The notes under the pieces are model-generated. The model did no database searches, was not told the DNA's origin, and saw only the letters and a list, made by a program, of their open reading frames with translations. Below, in pieces: positions 5,677 through 5,771 of a stretch of DNA of 5,771 nt. This stretch comes from Desulfobulbaceae bacterium (GTDB lineage: Bacteria; Desulfobacterota; Desulfobulbia; Desulfobulbales; Desulfobulbaceae): positions 1 to 5,771 of the forward strand of contig SKJK01000041.1 of assembly GCA_007121995.1 (NCBI GenBank), in the 5' to 3' direction. How positions within the stretch are numbered: the stretch's first letter is position 1; every line of letters begins with the position of its first letter. The translations under genes were made by a program, and so were the position numbers.

Positions 5677-5771
5677 ATGAACAATCCTAAAAATAAGTCG
5701 ATCGCCAAGCGAGTCGCCTGGTGGCAAGCCATAGGTATCTTCTTCATGACCATGGTCACCTGGGTCACTGA
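5677..5771 (+). CDS. N-terminal part of a probable membrane protein (3' end outside window)
   Basis: ATG 5677 has AGGA (5664-5667) nine bases upstream. The 31 codons present encode a basic, polar start, MNNPKNKSIAKRVA, followed by a hydrophobic aromatic stretch, WWQAIGIFFMTMVTWVT, that looks like a first membrane segment with its N-terminus inside. The reading frame is open to the window edge. Positively charged residues before the helix fit the positive-inside rule. Function cannot be told from this fragment; membrane-anchored sensor proteins often start this way, but that is only a guess. Confidence 0.6.
   Translation, partial: MNNPKNKSIAKRVAWWQAIGIFFMTMVTWVT

Noticed and set aside
5583..5768. 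Minus-strand open frame of 61 codons at the right end
   Set aside because: Overlaps the better-supported plus-strand gene start at 5677 and has no recognisable features.

Overview
The window looks like an ordinary housekeeping segment of a moderately GC-rich bacterial chromosome. It most resembles the Desulfobacterota (sulfate-reducer-like, possibly Desulfobulbales). Three things suggest this: a selenophosphate synthetase that itself uses selenocysteine, a small single-cluster ferredoxin of the Desulfovibrio gigas type, and a Bacillus-type iron-sulfur PurF. The lineage is inferred from family resemblance, not from any database search.

Layout, left to right. (1) Positions 1-229, minus strand: the 5' part of selD, read through an in-frame TGA at codon 17 as selenocysteine; a SECIS-like hairpin follows the TGA. 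(2) Positions 230-584: a 355-base divergent region between selD and purF that holds a strong plus-strand intrinsic terminator. (3) Positions 585-3053, plus strand: purF (amidophosphoribosyltransferase), a 69-residue [4Fe-4S] ferredoxin and a 209-residue integral-membrane methyltransferase-like protein, with gaps of 135 and 66 bases. (4) Positions 3123-5019, minus strand and convergent with the previous block: panE then panB in transcription order, two steps of pantothenate synthesis, separated by 127 bases. A plausible promoter lies upstream of panE. (5) Positions 5154-5481, plus strand: a small uncharacterised 81-residue protein with a clear promoter and Shine-Dalgarno site, divergent from panE. 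(6) Positions 5677 to the end: the first 31 codons of a gene for a probable membrane protein.

Functionally, PanB forms ketopantoate from 2-oxoisovalerate, and PanE reduces ketopantoate to pantoate for coenzyme A. PurF starts purine synthesis and SelD makes selenophosphate for selenocysteine insertion. The genes do not form one pathway apart from the panE-panB pair. No CRISPR array, insertion sequence, tRNA or rRNA was seen.

The most notable feature is the selenocysteine-containing selD, which conventional gene calling breaks at the TGA. Secondary points are the orphan terminator, the His-rich PurF propeptide, two tiny coupled reading frames ahead of panB, an 11-base perfect anti-Shine-Dalgarno match inside the methyltransferase gene, and the well-formed promoter with phased repeats ahead of the small unknown gene. 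I did not find convincing evidence of a wholly new multi-gene system.
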